Below are positions 62,468 to 64,000 of a stretch of DNA of 64,000 nt, piece after piece. The DNA lies in the NCBI RefSeq assembly GCF_003711105.1, contig NZ_CP023865.1:6106501-6170500 (forward strand), read 5' to 3'. Positions within the stretch are counted from its first letter, which is position 1. Each line of letters starts with the position of its first letter. The notes under the pieces were generated by a model that was not told the DNA's origin, ran no database searches, and saw only the letters and a program-made list of their open reading frames with translations. A program made the position numbers and the translations under genes. This DNA comes from Actinoplanes teichomyceticus ATCC 31121 (GTDB taxonomy: Bacteria; Actinomycetota; Actinomycetes; Mycobacteriales; Micromonosporaceae).

Positions 62468-64000
62468 CTATGCGGTGGTGGTCTCCGCGTCGGAGTCCAC
62501 GTGCACGTGGTAGCGGCCGGTGCCGCCCCGCTTGGCCACGTACATCGCCGCGTCGGCGTCGCGCAGCACGTCGTCGGCGCCCTGGCCGGGCCGCGACAGC
62601 GCGATCCCGATGCTCGCCGGGGTGCGCAGCGCGTGCCCGTCCACCACCATCGGCTCGTTCAGCGCCCGCACCACCCGGTCGGCGATCACCAGTGCCCCGG
62701 CCACCTCGGTGAGGTCCTCGGCCAGGATGACGAACTCGTCGCCGCCCAGCCGCGCCACGGTGTCCTCGGTACGCACGCAGGTCCGCAGCCGGTCCGCCAC
62801 GATCCGCAGCACCTCGTCCCCGGTGTCGTGCCCGTACGTGTCGTTCACCGGCTTGAACCCGTTCAGGTCCAGCAGCAGCACCCCGATCCGCCGGTCGGCG
62901 CGCCGGGCCCGGGCCAGCGACGCGGTCAGCCGGTCCCAGAGCAGCGCCCGGTTGCCCAGCCCGGTCAGCATGTCGTGCATCGCCCGCCGGGTCAGCTCGG
63001 CGGTCAGCGCCACGCTGTCGAGCGCCAGCGACACCTGGGTGCGCAGCGTCTGCAGCGCCTTGACGACGTCCGCGGGCAGCTCCCGCTCCGCGCCCACCAG
63101 CAGGATGCCGAAGAAGCGGGCGCCGTTGAGCAGCGGCAGCAGCATGATCGGCCGCTCGCCGACGGCGTCCAGGCCGGTCACCCCGAGCGTGGCCAGCGTG
63201 GTCCCGGAGATCACTTCGCCGTTCGACAGCCGGGTCAGCAGCGGGGCCGGTACCGCCTCGCCGGGCAGCCGGAAGCCGGCCACCGTCTCCGCGCCGTTGC
63301 CGGCCGCGTGCAGCACGGTCCAGTTGTCCGGATCCTCCGGGGTGACGCTGACGACCACCGTCCGGGCGCCCGGGCACGGTGCGACCAGGGCGGCCGCCGC
63401 GGCCGCCGCCAGCCGCTGCACCTGCGCCGGGTCGTTGGTGGTGAGCAGGCTGGTGCCCAGGTCGTTGAGGATCTGCTCGCGGGCCACCGCCTGGCGCAGC
63501 GCGCGCACACTGGCGTCCACCCGGACCAGCAGGCGGTTGTTGTCCCGCAGGCCGATCACCTGGCGTACCACGACCAGCCCGGTGAGCAGGATCGAGCCGC
63601 CGACCACCGGCCAGGAGCGCGCCGACAGCCCGCCCAGCAGGGCGCCGATCAGCAGCGCGCAGGCCGCGGCGATCGCCAGGTACGGCACCAGGCTGGACGG
63701 CCGCTGCGCCACCGCCTGCTCGGCGACCTCGGCGCCGGCCACCGCGCGCATCTGCGCCGCCCCGGCCGCGATGATCAGCGCGGTGAACAGCGCCCACACC
63801 GCCAGCGTCCAGTGCTGGGAGCCCTCGCCGAGCAGCCGCTGGCAGATCGAGACGACCACGCTGCAGCAGGCGGCCAGGCCGGACCACAGCAGCGACCGCC
63901 GGCTCACCTCGACCGGGCCGCCCAGCACCAGGCGGGCGATCGCGAACAGCACGACCAGCAACCCGCAGGTCTTGATCAGCACCAACGCCGGGACGAATCC
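62468..64000 (-). CDS. Membrane GAF-GGDEF diguanylate cyclase, N-terminus beyond the right edge
   Basis: The frame is open to the last base (511 codons including the stop), so the start lies outside the window. Several TM helices cover the first 150 visible residues, then a helical linker. A GAF domain follows (about 180-325: LGTSLLTTNDPAQVQRLAAAA, RPIMLLPLLNGARFFGILLVGA). The C-terminal GGDEF domain has RRAMHDMLTGLGNR, LNGFKPVNDTYGH and an intact ARLGGDEF. The inhibitory site RTED lies five residues before GGDEF, so product feedback by c-di-GMP is likely. No EAL domain is present. It is upstream of, and probably co-transcribed with, the HIT gene. Confidence 0.92.
   Translation of the reverse strand, partial: GFVPALVLIKTCGLLVVLFAIARLVLGGPVEVSRRSLLWSGLAACCSVVVSICQRLLGEGSQHWTLAVWALFTALIIAAGAAQMRAVAGAEVAEQAVAQRPSSLVPYLAIAAACALLIGALLGGLSARSWPVVGGSILLTGLVVVRQVIGLRDNNRLLVRVDASVRALRQAVAREQILNDLGTSLLTTNDPAQVQRLAAAAAAALVAPCPGARTVVVSVTPEDPDNWTVLHAAGNGAETVAGFRLPGEAVPAPLLTRLSNGEVISGTTLATLGVTGLDAVGERPIMLLPLLNGARFFGILLVGAERELPADVVKALQTLRTQVSLALDSVALTAELTRRAMHDMLTGLGNRALLWDRLTASLARARRADRRIGVLLLDLNGFKPVNDTYGHDTGDEVLRIVADRLRTCVRTEDTVARLGGDEFVILAEDLTEVAGALVIADRVVRALNEPMVVDGHALRTPASIGIALSRPGQGADDVLRDADAAMYVAKRGGTGRYHVHVDSDAETTTA

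Overview
The window is high-GC DNA (roughly 72-75% by eye) with dense, often overlapping genes, many GTG starts and AGGAGG-type ribosome binding sites. The housekeeping block hisS, relA, apt, secF, secD, yajC, ruvBAC, yebC, pdxT, pimA, patA, pgsA marks it as an actinomycete. A WhiG/FliA-type sigma factor, a lone FliQ, receptor-like Ser/Thr kinases and the small conserved proteins suggest a spore-forming, possibly motile member of the Micromonosporaceae (Actinoplanes-like). That genus-level guess is inference from gene content.

Layout. 1-4 kb: the end of a large proline/glutamine-rich protein translationally coupled to rarA. 4-8.3 kb: an MFS exporter operon with an ArsR regulator, divergent from a questin-oxidase-like gene, then a GyrI-like protein. 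8.4-11.6 kb: aspS and a proline-rich single-span membrane protein. 12-18.8 kb: a catabolic island with a D-serine-dehydratase-like PLP enzyme, an APH(6)-like kinase, a GH20 hexosaminidase, a regulator, an amidohydrolase and RidA, which fits scavenging of cell-wall or N-acylated D-amino acids and amino sugars. 18.9-23 kb: a Ser/Thr kinase and a membrane acyltransferase with an SGNH domain. 23.2-27.9 kb: urease operon ureABCFGD, preceded by a sequence that matches the GlnR box. 28-29.5 kb: a WhiG/FliA-family sigma factor and a small conserved protein. 30-32 kb: a Ser/Thr kinase whose extracellular part carries a CBM2-like (cellulose-binding) domain. 32.4-36 kb: cyanophycin synthetase and cyanophycinase. 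36-38.9 kb: an exporter with an HxlR regulator, and a thioesterase. 39-42.9 kb: hisS, a metallo-beta-lactamase-fold hydrolase, and two tandem membrane-anchored cyclophilin-like proteins. 43-56 kb: relA-apt-secF-secD-yajC-ruvBAC-yebC-pdxT on the minus strand, with pdxS and an orphan fliQ inverted on the plus strand. 56-64 kb: the phosphatidylinositol mannoside genes pimA, patA and pgsA, an EF-G2-like GTPase, a HIT protein and a GAF-GGDEF protein that leaves the window.

How it fits together. Urease with a predicted GlnR site and the cyanophycin pair both point to nitrogen storage and recovery. The 12-19 kb island would feed cell-wall-derived nitrogen and carbon. The two kinases, the sigma factor, the GGDEF protein and Rel are the signalling layer.

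The most unusual things are: (1) fliQ plus an inverted pdxS inside an otherwise conserved block; (2) a transmembrane kinase with a CBM2-like ectodomain; (3) several GC-rich tandem repeats whose unit includes the stop codon of the adjacent gene, as if gene 3' ends had been serially duplicated; (4) a cyclophilin pair in which one member has lost the active-site arginine; and (5) the coherent D-amino-acid/amino-sugar island. I found no transposase, CRISPR array, phage module, rRNA or tRNA gene.
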